Shown here: in pieces, positions 44,868-56,800 of the stretch
Position numbering within the stretch: position 1 is the stretch's first letter
Layout: each line of letters begins with the position of its first letter
Assembly (NCBI GenBank): GCA_963969365.1
Contig: OZ017748.1
Location: forward strand, 992,001 to 1,056,000
DNA from: Asterochloris sp. CNOR1
Lineage: Eukaryota; Chlorophyta; Trebouxiophyceae; Trebouxiales; Trebouxiaceae
Direction: 5' to 3'
DNA: 64,000 bases
Program-made: the position numbers and the translations under genes
Notes under the pieces: generated by a model
Databases searched by the model: none
Seen by the model: only the letters and a program-made list of their open reading frames with translations
What the model was told of the DNA's origin: nothing

Positions 44868-44879
44868 ACACTGCATGCT

Positions 44880-45690
44880 GGATCACCCTTCAAGGACTGA
44901 AGTTCTCGTGACCCTCTGTCAAGTGACTGCCCATCCGCATCCAATCAGGCAGATTGAACAAGCCAGGTCCTGCGTGATGTCTGTTTGCTGTCATTGCAAA
45001 AGGCCCTTGCCATCCAGAGCTGGACAGCTTCACGGGTCTGCTAACTGCTTTAAGGGCATGTTTTGCGCATTCAGGTGAGACCCAAATAGTTGCAACGCTT
45101 TAAGAGGCAAATGAAGCAGCACTGCCTCACCTCAGCCCTGACCACTTGCAGGCTCATTGAGACAGCATGTCTGCAGACACAAAGATAGCAGCTCCTCAAG
45201 GGGCTCGTTCTGGGGGAATTGCCACCGGGCAAGGGCTTCTGCAAGGAGGCACCCAGGAAAGGCTGGCAGGCCCTGCAACACAGCCACATGTGCAGCAGCG
45301 GCAGCAGCAGGATCCAGTGCTACTGCACTGCTTGAGGTCACAGGAATGTACCTGGGGAGATACCTGGCTACATGCAGCTGTGGAAGGCCAACTAGCAGTT
45401 CCCTTAGAGGCTTGTAAACAGTAATGTGACTGGCACAGGAGGTTGTGTCAGGCTGTAGCTCCTGCTGGTCACCTTGCACTTGTGTAGGGGGTGCCACTTC
45501 ACATGGCTGCATGCTCAGTTGCAACACAATACGCAACCACAGGTCCAGCCATTGGGATGGAGTCGCCTTGACGGCCCTGTTAACACATTCATTGCTTCTT
45601 ACATGGTGATGCAGACTGCATCACCTGACCTGCCATTAAACAGTCTGCGAGCGGTGGTGATGAGAGAGCCCATGGCATGTATGATACACC
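44880..45690 (+). pseudogene. Decayed tandem copy of the ankyrin-type gene
   Basis: Degenerate repeat pieces occur in order: about 45285-45345 (TCAAAAAAGSSATALLEV), 45349-45420 (CTWGDTWLHAAVEGQLAV), 45447-45490 (CQAVAPAGHLALV then stop). A C-terminal segment follows at about 45590-45690 (SYMVMQTASPDLPLNSLRAV) that closely matches SYLVLRTAAPTGIPSELLRD at the end of the intact ORF. The pieces are in different frames with stops. Same strand and order as the upstream gene, hence a tandem duplicate that has died. Confidence 0.7.
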
Positions 45691-45864
45691 TTGTCATTAA
45701 AACACATCTGACAAGCTGGTGCAGAACAGCTTGCTCAGGGTGATCCTAGCATGAATTGCATTGCTGACAATGTCAAAGGAAGATGGGCAATACGCTGGGT
45801 CATGGTTCCAATTGAGATGTGTTGAGGCAACACAGGCAGGCACCATTTGATGCATAGTGCCCGA

Positions 45865-48800
45865 TCAGGACCGCTGCCTTTTTTTGGTGCCCTTCTGCTT
45901 CTCGATAAACTCTGCTAGAGTATCGTCAACCTCAGCTAAGTGCTCCACATTCCTCCCTTCACCTGCCTCAGCTTTCTCCCTGGCAGCCGCCTGTGCAGCA
46001 AAGTGTATGTTTGCTAAGTAGCATGCCGAGCAAGCATACGCAGCTGGCAGGTTGAACGTTTTGCGACTCGTACTGAGCTCTGGGTGTTGACTGCAAAAGA
46101 CAAAGCTTGCCATGATTTTGCCAAATGCAGAAGTTTGCTACCACTAACAGCACTGCAGCCAGCATGCTCCAGCAAGCCTGGGAAGCGAGCCCTGACCTCA
46201 AATGTCACTGGCTCCCCCAGCGCAGCAGTCCCTGGCCTCAGCTCAGCATCAGCAGAGGCCGACGGGGCAGCAGGCCCGCCTGCAGGCTGCTTGCGCTTGC
46301 GCTGGCTCTGTCTGCCAGCCGCCCTAGCCGCTGCTGCAGGCCTCTGCCCAGGCACAGCCTGCTGCCCATCGCTCTCTTCAGCAGCAGGTCTTGTGCCAGC
46401 TGCAGCTCTGCCAGTCGATGTATGTTTCTGCTGCTGAGTCGCTGCCGACGAGGAGGCAACAGCAGGTCTGCTGCTGCTGGGCAGGTGGTCTGCAGCCTGC
46501 CCTGTATCCCGTGCTGCAGCCAGCGCTGTTTCCAGCCTGTGCACCAGCTCTGCCTTGCGTCCTGTGGTGTGCATGTTGAAGGTCTTCAGCTCGGCCTTCA
46601 ACTGAGGCACAGTCATCCTCCGTGGTGGGATGGGTTCCTGAGCTGCCAAGTCTGCATCCACAGGAGCCTGCAGGCAGCAGATTGTGATTTGTTTCAGACA
46701 CAGTGCGCGTGGCCATCTTCTGGGGCGCAAGTGTCTCCATGTGTGGCACAGGCTCTCAGCCTGCATGGTCTGCCCACACAGGAGCCTGCAGGCAGCTGTG
46801 CAGGCCACAAGCAGCTGAGTGAGGCGCTGCTGGCACTGCCTGTCTGGAGCAGGTTGAAAGGAACAAGACAGCCCACCCACCGTATCCTGCCCATCCACGA
46901 GCCTGCCAGCCTCGACCTGGTCCAACCTCTGCACCCCCATTATGGGCTCTGGCCCCTCTACTGGGTCTGAGCATGCGGCCCCCAGCCCAGGCCTCACATC
47001 CCCCGGACTGCTGGGCTGTGCCGCATCTGACACGGCAGACACCGGACTTGCAACGTGCGGCTTGCCTTGCTGCTGGGATGGTGATGGCACACCTGCACGT
47101 CAGGGGCAACCTCTGTGTCTGGCGTGAATGCTGCCCACCAGCATGCAGTCTGGGCGGAGCAGCTGGGGAGCTCACTTGCACACCTGGTGTGCAGCGCGCT
47201 TCTTGGCGGCAAGCGCTGGTGAACCTCCTGCGTAAGGGCTCACCTGCTACCCCGCCAGATGCCTGAGCTGCAGCTGCCTCTGCCCTCTCCAGCCGCTCCA
47301 CAAGGCCTGCCTTCTTTCCCGCTGCGCTCAGCCCAAGAGCTGAGAGAGCCTCCTTCAGTTCTGCCACAGCCATCTGGGAGGGCAGCTGGTGCTGCCGGCC
47401 CTCAGGAGCGCAGTGGCTCTTGAAGATCTGCAGGAACACAGGTGCAGGGTGCGGGCAGCAGGCTGGGCCATCTCCCATGACGGCTGGTGTTGCCGGGCCG
47501 TCTTGTGCAGAGCAGCTCTTAGATCAAGTCGTGTGCCTGGGCATGGACAGCAGGTGCGTACACCCACCACAGGGCAATGACTGCAACCAGGTTTCCCCTG
47601 GGGCGGCAGCAACCCCCCGGGGATCATCATCTACTGCCAAGCCTGCTTCACTTGAGTTCAGTGCAGTGCTCCACCCCACCTTGGGGTCCCTTGCAGCAGC
47701 CAGGGCCTTCTGGCGCCGCTGGTCCAGCTGGGCCCCCTCTACCAGCAGCAGGGGCTGGCATGTCTCGCAGGCATACACTGTGCGAGCCGCCATGTCCCAT
47801 GTCCGGACGCTGCTTCCGCAGCGCCCGCAGCTGCTGTGGTTGTAGATGTACCTGTAGCATGCGTGGAGTGGACACAGCAGGGACAGGGACTTTGCTGTGT
47901 GTCAAGGCAGCTGCCAGGCTGTAAATTTGCAATGGGTGGCCGCAGCATCAGTCTTGGGACATCAAGTGTGCGTCAATGCACCTGTCAGGCAGCGGCTGTA
48001 GCTGCTGAGTATGTAGACACACCTGCAGCATGCATGGGGTGGATGCACCACCAGGCCTGGACTTGCTGTGTGTCAAAGCAGTTGCCAGGCTGTGAATCCA
48101 CATCAGGTGGGGGCAGCAACAGACTGGGAATTGCTGTGAAACAAAGCAGTCGCCACTCGCCCACAGCAGGTGCCATGGATGGACTTGTGGTGTGCCCACA
48201 GAGGTTTGTCAGGCAGTGACTTGCTGATGGGCTACAGAGATGTGGCGCCCAGCAGGTGCTTCTCTGGACTCACGCAGCAGCTCCTTGAGGAGGCAATGTC
48301 ACCCTGGGACATGAAACGCAACGCCTGCGTGACCCCTGACTCAGGCGGAAACCGGACCCAGAGCTCCATGACTGACTTGAGTCAGTTGAACAAGTGAATG
48401 AGGTACAAAGACCTGTGGGGTTGACCAACCTGCGCCGGATCTGTACAGATGAATGACATGGCGGCCTGCCCATCAGTGTCAGCGGCAGCGTGTGCAGGAC
48501 AGCCTGCGTGTCCCGGGAGCACCCAGCTTGGACTGCTTCCTTGATGTGTACAGTGATACAGCTTGCAGAAGAAGCCCTGGATCAGACTGCTGTCTGTGGA
48601 CTGACCTGCGCGTCCAGGGCCTGCCCAGCTTGTCTGCCTCCTCTGGGTCCACAGTCAGGATGCTGCCAGTTTTGAAGCCGCGCTGCAGGAGCAGCACACA
48701 GTGGCGCCAGATGCGCTCAAAGGCTGCACGGTCCACTGTGTTGCTGGGCTGCTCTGGGTGCACGCCAGCCTGCAAGCAAGGACTGACAGAGTAAGGGCAG

Positions 48801-50192
48801 CCAGTCTCGACCTGCGTGCAGGAGCCACAGGGTCAAAACAGGGAGGGCAAACGATGTATCAGCAGGAGCAACAGCATTGGACAAGGTGAACTTGTAGAGC
48901 ACATGTGCTGGGGAGAGAAGCCGATGGAGATGCTTCCCAGTCTCTGGCATCCAGCATAGTGTGACTGACTGAAGCAGCTTGAATTGCTAAGGACCACGGT
49001 CCACTGTGCAACCCGACCTTGTATGCACATCAACTGCTCCAAGCCTTCTGGCAGCCTTGTCAGGCAGCATAGCAAGCTCAGTCTGCACCTTGAACAAGAT
49101 CTCGGCCCTATAGATGTTGCCCACGCCTGCCACAGCACTTTGGTCCATCAGCATCAGCCCTACAGGTTTCTTGCTGCCGTGCATGCGCAGCCATAGCTTC
49201 TCTGCATCAGCGTCCTCCCGCAGGGGGTCTGGCCCAAGTGCGCTAGCTTTCTTGTGGTAAAAGTCTGCCAGCAGTGACCACATTTCAAGTCAGCATTTGG
49301 TTTGGCTGGTGGACTCCACTGGCAGGCACAAGGCCTCCTTTTGCTTTTGCACGACAGCACATCATGTGAGCACCTTGCCTGATGTGACATGTAGAGAGCA
49401 GGCACCACTGGCAGCTGGCAGGTGCGGGCAGCAGTGGCAGGATCTCAGTGCAGTGCACCAGTGGGACGAGAGCACCAGAGCAGTGCAAGAGCTGAGCAGA
49501 GGCAGGCCACATCCTGTTACAAAGCCAAAGTGCGGGCAACGACTGCCCCCCCAGGGCTCACCCAGGTCTCCGTGTGCCACTGTCATAGCGCTGAGGTGTG
49601 CCACAATGCCCCAGCCCTCATTCACAAGCTGCAGCCTGGTGGTCTCAGTGGGATCAGGGCCTGGCAGTGTCATCGTCTTGAAAGCGCCTGCAGACAGGCT
49701 GGGGACGAGACTCAGTCGATGCTGCCTGGTCTTGCCCTGGCTCCTACCACACTGCTTTAGTGCAGGAGCTTTGAGGGTGTGCTGCAGCATGCCACTCTGC
49801 ATACTAACAAGCGCTCTCAAGCATTACCTTACCTGACATGCCAAAATGGATGTGCACAACCTCTGGCTGCTCAGCGGGGCCAAAGAAGTAGAAAAGATTC
49901 TTGCCGTGCACCTCTATCCTCGCCAGTGGCTTGCCATTGATGGCCTTGGCACCTGCAGAGAGAGTTTGAAGGTTGACTTTCTCAGCAACAATGTCTGCAG
50001 TGCCCAAGGCACTCACCATCTGCAAAGCGGCCATTTGGAGATGTGGCTGTGAAGCTCTTTGTAAGGAGCAGCTTCCTGTGTGCATGTGCCACACGGTGAC
50101 ATCCATGACCTGAAGCCAAGCAGCAGCTGGGGATCAGGCATGTGCATGGTGAACAAAGGGCAACAGCGGAGCAGCTGATCACCTTCCACCAT
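45865..50192 (-). CDS. Nei/NEIL-family DNA glycosylase/AP lyase with zinc finger and two SAP domains
   Basis: Base-excision repair glycosylase for oxidised bases. Ten phase-consistent exons: 50183-50192, 50017-50109, 49833-49952, 49562-49687, 49089-49264, 48606-48769, 47680-47851, 47244-47427, 46197-46651, 45865-45990; 541 aa. N-terminus MVEGHGCHRVAHAHRKLLL: the catalytic residue 2 is Val, not Pro, with Glu3 kept, as in NEIL3. Then RIEVHGKNLFYFFG (beta-clamp Lys) and HIHFGMSGK; helix-two-turn-helix LMLMDQSAVAGVGNIYRAEI; HPEQPSNTVDRAAFERIW; zinc finger CGRCGSSVRTWD...YACETC. Two SAP DNA-binding motifs follow: MAVAELKEALSALGLSAAGK (47244-47427) and MTVPQLKAELKTFNMHTTGR (46197-46651). Then a Lys/Arg-rich linker (QSQRKRKQ, possible NLS) and an acidic tail ending KGTKKRQRS. 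The 10-nt first exon follows from the conserved MVEG start. Divergent from the CNB gene. Confidence 0.93.
46768..46802 (-). repeat. Intronic copy of the acceptor region before the second SAP exon
   Basis: CACAGGAGCCTGCAGGCAGC occurs at about 46777-46796 and again at 46659-46678, beside the second SAP exon acceptor (46651). The upstream copy is unused in the phase-consistent model. Confidence 0.6.
47836..48145 (-). repeat. Tandem ~180-bp repeat covering the zinc-finger exon acceptor and intron
   Basis: Unit one (about 47836-47965) and unit two (about 48012-48145) share ACCTG(T/C)AGCATGC(G/A)TGG, then CTTGCTGTGTGTCAA(G/A)GCAG, GCCAGGCTGT(A/G)AAT and CAGACTGGG/CAGTCTTGGG. The first unit contains the acceptor and first codons of exon 47680-47851; the second is intronic. 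Confidence 0.75.
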
Positions 50193-50868
50193 TCTGACAG
50201 GTACCAGGCGATATTTGGGGAGTTCACAAAGAGGTGGTTGGAAGCTGGGTGAGTTTAAGTGGACCTTCAGCTTGACCAAATGCCTGAACATACAACAGTC
50301 GACCACCCTCTAGACTGTGGCTGGCCCTCTATCTGCGCCACTGTGGCAGACATTCGGCGTGGCTAGTCCTTGTTGACTAGGTTTGGCCGCGCATTCAAAA
50401 CCTAGAGGCTGTCAGTTCTGGACTGAAAATGTTGGTACCCGCCCTTGACTGGCCGGTAAAGGCTGCAAATCTAATGTGGTACTGAGATGAGGTCTAGAAA
50501 TGAACTCTGCAGATGCGAGCTCCTCGAGCAATGTTCGACAGCTTACAATGGCCCGTGCAGCGTTTACGCGTATCAAGGCCCAGCTGCACATCAGGTATGT
50601 ACAACTAACGCCTGCTGGCAGTCTGGATGGTCCAGGCGGTGCTGAAACTTGCTCCCAATTGCAGAGTTGAAGGCAACAGTATACTGGCACTCGCCACACA
50701 GTGAGTCCCAGATCAATCTCTTTGCAGAAGTAGGAGTCAAAGGATGACAGGCCCACAGTGTTCTGTTCAGCTCACGAGCGTTGTGCTGGGCAGGGCACGC
50801 AGCATACCACACTTACTGTGTCTGGCCGCAGGGCACGCGACAATGCTGTCCTGTGCGCCACCCCACAG
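50193..50868. promoter_or_regulatory. Divergent region between the glycosylase and the CNB-domain gene
   Basis: The glycosylase starts at 50192 (minus); the first secure CNB-gene exon starts at 50869 (plus) and is not initiated, so a first exon must lie here. ATGs at 50531 and 50548 lead to a GTATGT donor near 50595, but neither joins exon 50869 in phase, so the start is unresolved. The remainder is presumed shared promoter. Confidence 0.45.
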
Positions 50869-53800
50869 GAGAACGCACAGCAGGTTGCAGAAGTGCTGCA
50901 CATCTTGCCCCATCAGCGCAGCGCTGCAGATCTCAAACACCTGGCAGAGGCCGCCAGGTGAAGACAACAGCACCATGCCTGTCCAGCATGGCTTTTGCAA
51001 ATTCTTCTCTGTGTCTTCACAGTTCTTCACTGTCGGCTGAACCCGAATTGCAGCTGCAGCCCGAGCCAGACCTAAGTATGCGCTGCACCTGCCTCTGCAG
51101 GCAGCTGGGGCTGCTGCAGGGCGTGGAGGTTGCGCAGGACAGGCTGGTCTGGCACCAGCTGCTGATGCAGTGCAGCCTGCGCAGCTGCCCGGCGGGTACA
51201 GTGGTGTGCATTGCAGGGCAGCCAGCCTCCCAGGCCCTCTGGCTGCTGCAGGGGCAGGTCACAGTGGAGGCCGGCTCAGGTCACCTGCAGTCAGTGCGTC
51301 AGCAGCCTCAGGCAACTGTCACCAGACGCCCCAACCAGGACTCCCAGTATGAGGGCAGCATCTTTGGAACAGAGGTCGGCAGTGCATGGAGGACTACCCT
51401 GTCAAAAGAGCTGATCCTCTGCCTGGCATGCACATGTTTCTGCACAGCTGTGAACGGTTGATTCAGGTGATGGGTCCATGTTGCAATGCTCCTCAGGCAG
51501 GCATGGCCCCATTAGTCAAATTCCGTGCTACTTCTTGGCTGCATTGGCAGGCTGCCAGCGTGACCGTGTCACTGGTCAAGGAATGCGCAGACTTGTTTTA
51601 AGTATGCTGCAGGGCTCTGATGCAGAGGAGGAGGCAGTGACTGTGCCAGCTGAGCCTTTCCACAGGCAGCAAGGAGCTTGTGGCACAGAGCAGCTGCAGA
51701 TTGGGGAGGCTGTGGGCTTGGAGGCGCTCACATCTGGCCGCAGCGAGTGCACCGCCAGGGCTGAGGGGGATGCCCTGTTTCTGGCGCTGGATGGTGCCAC
51801 CCTCAGGTCAGCCCTGCGCTGGGTCACACCAGGCTGCAGCGCCGCACTGCCCAGGCTGAGGGGATCCTTCAATTGTGGTGCTGAATGCTGCCTTCTCAGG
51901 TCAGCCCTGCAAGTGCTGTATGCGACAGATTGCTACAGAAGCATTGTCTGGACCAGACACAGGGGAAGCGCCAACTCTGGGTCCACAGCAACGTTTTACT
52001 GGCCTCAGGGCACACAGCAGATCTGCCCCCTGCACTGCGCAGTGCACTCCACGGCTGCAGCCGCCGGAGACGCCCAATGCATCAGTCCTCACCACGCTGC
52101 TGCTTGGCAGGCCATCCCGCTGAGCTGTGGCCTGCAGAGCCACCCTGGCGCATCCCACCAGGCTGCCAGACAGCGAGCAGCAACTCCGCCAGCTGCTGCT
52201 GGTGGCCCGCCACACCCGAAGTCTCACAGAGGCTCAGCAGCTGTCTTCTGCGCTGGCCTACTTCCGCTTCTTTCAGACCCGTAGCAAGGAGGTCCGGGGG
52301 CAGCTGTGCCGCCATCTGGAGTACCTGGCTGTGCCGGCGGGGACAGTGGTGTGCAAGGCTGGCACTCCTGCTGACCTGTTCTTCCTGGTGCTGTCGGGGA
52401 GCCTGCAGTGCAGTGGCATGGGCACTCAGGTGGGGTTTGAACACCAAACGTGGGCTGGCAATGTCAGCAGGCAACATTGTGCTGCTTCTGGTCTGGACTT
52501 GTGCAGATCTGTCCACTACCTGCTGGAACAGTATTGTGTGAGGCTGGCGCCCCTGCAGACCTCCTCTTCCTGGTGCTGTCGTGGAGCCTGCAGTGCACTG
52601 CATGACTTCCTTATGGGGGTTGGAACTCCAAGCATGCTCGGTGCGTGGTCAGGGTGCAGGCAGTGCACAGCTCCTGGACAGATTGGTAGATTGGCTTGTG
52701 AAAGGACCTGATATGTCTGTGGTAACAACAATGTGCAAAGCGGGCTCATATGCAGGTTCTTGTGATCCTGGTACTACTCTAGAGTCCTGCATGACACAGG
52801 GCCTGGGAAGCAGGGGCTTCTTAAGGTCCACGCTTGCTGGGGAGGTGTTGATGCCTGACAACCCTTGTTATGCCCTGGCAGAAGTTGTCGTCATGCACAT
52901 GTCAGTTGGGCCTGTGGTGCACCAATGCCTACTGGCACACAGGTAGGGCCTGCGGCAGAGTCACAGGCCCAGCACATGGCTGACAGAAACACAGTGAGTC
53001 TGCTGCAAGCGAAGAATGCTGTCCCTCATGGTGATGCAGAGACGCTGCATTCTGCTCTTAGTGTTCCACCTCACTCATGCAGGACATCCCGCAGCAGACC
53101 AGCAGACTAGACGCAGGCCACAGGCAGTCTCGGCAGTCGATCATGCCAGGCATGCTGCCCTTGCAGCACCATCGGGGTGAGATGCGCAGGTCAAGCGTGG
53201 CTGGCGGGCGTCTGAGCGCTCTGAACGTGCAGGGGCAGTCCACCAGGCCTGGCACGCGCCCAAGCACAATGGCAGGACTTACTCTACCAAGGCTTGGGGT
53301 GAGTGCATGGCTGGCTGACTCACAGATGGGCTTGGCGGCTCGGCAGGATCAGGGGGACCCCCAGGGATCTCCGTGCTGCCCGTGCACAGCTCCTGCAGCA
53401 GTCCAGAGCCAAAGGCGGGTCCCTGACGGTGGAGTGTGTGAACTGCTCCTTCGCAGCACTGTTGTGCGGCGGGATGCCACCCTGCAGCTCCTACCTGCCA
53501 CAGTCTGCACATGTGGCGCGCACAATCTGTGTGGGCCAAAAACACCCCGACGTCATCCTCTGCAGTCCTCTTTATTGCCAGTGGACTGTGTGCACGCAAA
53601 CTGCCTCATCCCCCCTGTGCAGGGACTCAGCCCACCGGACACCAGCAGCAGCGTGCCTGACCAGCCGCGCAGGGGCTCGGCGTGGCAAGCGGCACGCAAT
53701 GGGTGGCAGCTGGCAGCTGCGTCGCAGCAGGCAGGCGAGGCAGCTGCCTGGGACAGTCAGACATCACCAGGGGAGCCCCGGGTTGTGAGGATTGGGCCCC

Positions 53801-56800
53801 ATGACTTCTGCGGGGAGGAAGCCCTCATTGACGGGCCAGTCCAGAGACTCTCCACAGTCACGGCTCTGACAGACTGCGAGCTGGCCACCATCAGCAAGGT
53901 GCAACGTTTTGGGCCAGCGTTGCATGATCGCAGCACATGCGTAGTCTGACCAGGTTCTGGAACCAGGCTGAAGCCTTGCAATGATGGTCGGAGGCTGTTC
54001 ACAGTCACGGCACTGACACACTGCAAGCTGACTGTTGTCAGCAGGTTGCACGCTGATGATGTGTTTGCCGTGCCTGGCTGGCCCTGCACGCGGTGACAGG
54101 CAGCTTATGGCGCAACATGAATCTGGATCCGCTAGTAGGACCAGGCTGTGCAGGATCAGGGTGCAAAAGCTTAGGCGTGGACTTGTTATATGGTCAGCTC
54201 TGATGCTCACGTTCTGGCACACAAAGTGGCTAGCCCTGAGCGCCTCATCACATCTGATTGCGCCTGCCCGCCTGCAGGTGGGGCTGCAGCAGGCCCTCAG
54301 GGCAGGCATGGAGCAGCAGCAGCAGGAGCAGGTGGCCTTTCTGCAAGGTATCGCCCTGCTGTGCAGGATGGCACAGCAGCACCCGCAGCTGGGCAGTCTG
54401 CCACCATGCATGCTTACCTCCAGCACCCATGTCCAGGCATTCTGGATGGCAAGCTGTGCTGACTCCTCTGTGCCTTCCTGCATGTCCTTTACACCCTGCC
54501 TGTACTGAAGGGACTGATCTATTCAAAGGCCACTCACGCGATCTGCTAGCGCGCTGCCTGCTCAGCCTGGGCGAGTGTACTGTGCCCAAGGGGGCTGTCA
54601 TCGTGCCCCAAGGCAGCTGTCCAGACAACTTGTATGTCATTCAGTGGGGAGAGTGCAAGGTGGGGCCATACGCTCCTTGAGCTCGCCCCTAATGCTGCTG
54701 TGTCCTTCACAGCGCTGGTGGCTCTGTTGTTGATCAGTGGGTTTTCAAGGATGAGAAGAACAGCTGGTGTGTGGTGCTGACCTCATGCCTGCTTGGCACA
54801 TTTGCTCTGTTCTGCTATTCCCCTTGCAGCCCTGCTGGCTGCTGACTGTGCAAAGCTTCTGCGGTCCAGCACCATCACGATTCCCTGGCTGCTGTAGGTG
54901 GTACACAACCTGAGGCAGGCAGCTGTGGGCGTCGATATTGTGTCGCGTCACGCTGCAGGTGTCTGGCCTAGCAGTGACCTGCGCTCCGAGATTGTGGTGC
55001 TGGCAGCAGGTGCGCTTGGGATCGTTCCCCTGCTGGGGTGCTGGCTGCTGCATGCAGGAGTGAAATGTCCCTGTTGGAGGCACTGGGTGTTGCTTTCAGG
55101 GTGATGACTCCAGCAGAGCACTAGCGGCCCACCTGAGATGCTAAGCACCATTTTGTAGAGTGCTCTGTCCAGCAAAGCCCTGCAGCGTCACCTCAGACGC
55201 TCAATGGCATCTTACAGGCCTGGTATTGCAGCACTGTTGCCTTCACTGCCCAAGGAAGCATGTCTCTTGCGCCAGGAGCAGCCCTGCATACATCCGGGCC
55301 AATCCCACATACGTCTGCCAGTCCTCCAGCTATGCCATTGCCTGCAGAGGACCAGTCTGGGGAGGCCAGCGTGTTGCATCAAACCCCGGCCTTGTCTGCT
55401 GTAACATCAAGCACTTTGCGCATGCTGCTTGCAAGGGGCCAGTCATGTGGAAGTCCATGTGCTTTGGCCAGGTTTGCGTGGGTACAGGTGGGTCAGCCTC
55501 ATGGTCCATTAGCCAGCTCCCACAGTCACCTGCTCTCTGCCCCTGCAGAGGAGCACTTTGAGCAGGCCTGCTGCTCCGGCAGGCCTAGCTTGTCCCACAG
55601 CTTGCTGAGTGCCAGTGCTGCCTGCAGGAGACCATTTTGGCGAGGCCTGCCTGCTGCAGCAGACTCAGGCCTTCTCAGTGGTGGCAGCCAGCACTGTGCG
55701 CCTGCTGGTCATTCCTGCACAGTACCTGCCAGCTGTGCTGCCTCTGGAGCAGCTGGCACAGATGAGGGAGGCTGCTGCTGAGAAGGTGGCCTGGTATGGG
55801 TCGCGCATCCAGCACAATGTGGAGGTGAGGGCAAGTTGGGCTGTTTATGAGGTGGTCAATGGTGTAAGCATGTCACAAGCGGCCAGGCTACAGGGACATG
55901 CGTCTAGCCCCTCCTGGTGGTCAGTAGGCTTTCTGATGCTGTGTGTGCCCTTTGCGGCCCCAACACTCAGGCAAGCCCTTCGCCTCAGCCACCTGCAGAA
56001 TTCTGTCAGCCTGTGCAGGTCTGCAGGTGCTGCGAGCTGCCCAAGGAGGCCCATTTTTTGTCAAGTAACTTGACATGGCAGACCTGGGACGACTGCAACA
56101 GCCTGCCAGCCTGTGCGTATCTGCAGGTGCTGCTGGCCGCCCAGAGCGCAAGTCGCCAACACCTGCCACGCGCTGCCTCTGTGCCAGTGGGCCGCGCCCG
56201 GGCAGCCAGCCCCCACACGGCTGCAGCGCGAGGGGTGTACCCCCAGCTGTCACGCCATGGGCGCAAGCTGGAGAAAATGTCCAATCTGGTGAGCCCACTG
56301 CTGCGCTGGGACTTGATAGAACACCGTACTGAGACCTAGTTGTTTCTGGCAGCAGTGCTCCCCCCGGCGCCACTGGTGAACCCCACATCCCTTCTCATAC
56401 AGACTCCTCAGGCGCAGCTTAGTGCTGGCTGTGCAGCTGCCTTCCCTGGCCTTAATGGAGTCCATTCGACCCGTATTCTCTAGCTGTCCAGCAGTAGAGT
56501 CAAGCTGAGGGCAGCCTTGTGACTGTGCACAAACCAATGAGCTATAGAGTGCCGAGTATTGCCTTTGACAGAGCCGCTTATGAGAACATGTGAGCAGGCT
56601 GACAGAGGCAGTGCCTTCTCCCTGCAGGTGCCTCTCCAACAGGCTGTCGCTATGCCAATATGCACAACACTAATGCTAGCTCCCCTAGAAAGGCACCACA
56701 TGTGTGTTGAAGCTAAATTTACGAGGCTGGCGCGTCCCCTGCAGGTGCCCTCCCATGTGCTGCTGTCAATCTGCCCCACAGCTGGCCCCTCTGAGAGGAG

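Noticed and set aside
45132-45536. 134-residue minus-strand frame
   Set aside because: It is the complement of the decayed ankyrin copy; its Ala/Leu richness comes from the reverse of CAG/GCA-rich repeat codons.
43916-45690. Ankyrin repeats as a sign of a giant-virus insertion
   Set aside because: This repeat type is also common in algae; no capsid, polymerase or other viral hallmark gene is nearby.
46014-47090. Uninterrupted 358-residue minus-strand frame ending in CQLRMLARHAT
   Set aside because: It contains the second SAP domain but reads through introns at both ends. The spliced model (46197-46651 joined to 45865-45990) gives the charged AAAREKAEAGEG...VEHLAEVDD ending and consistent phases.
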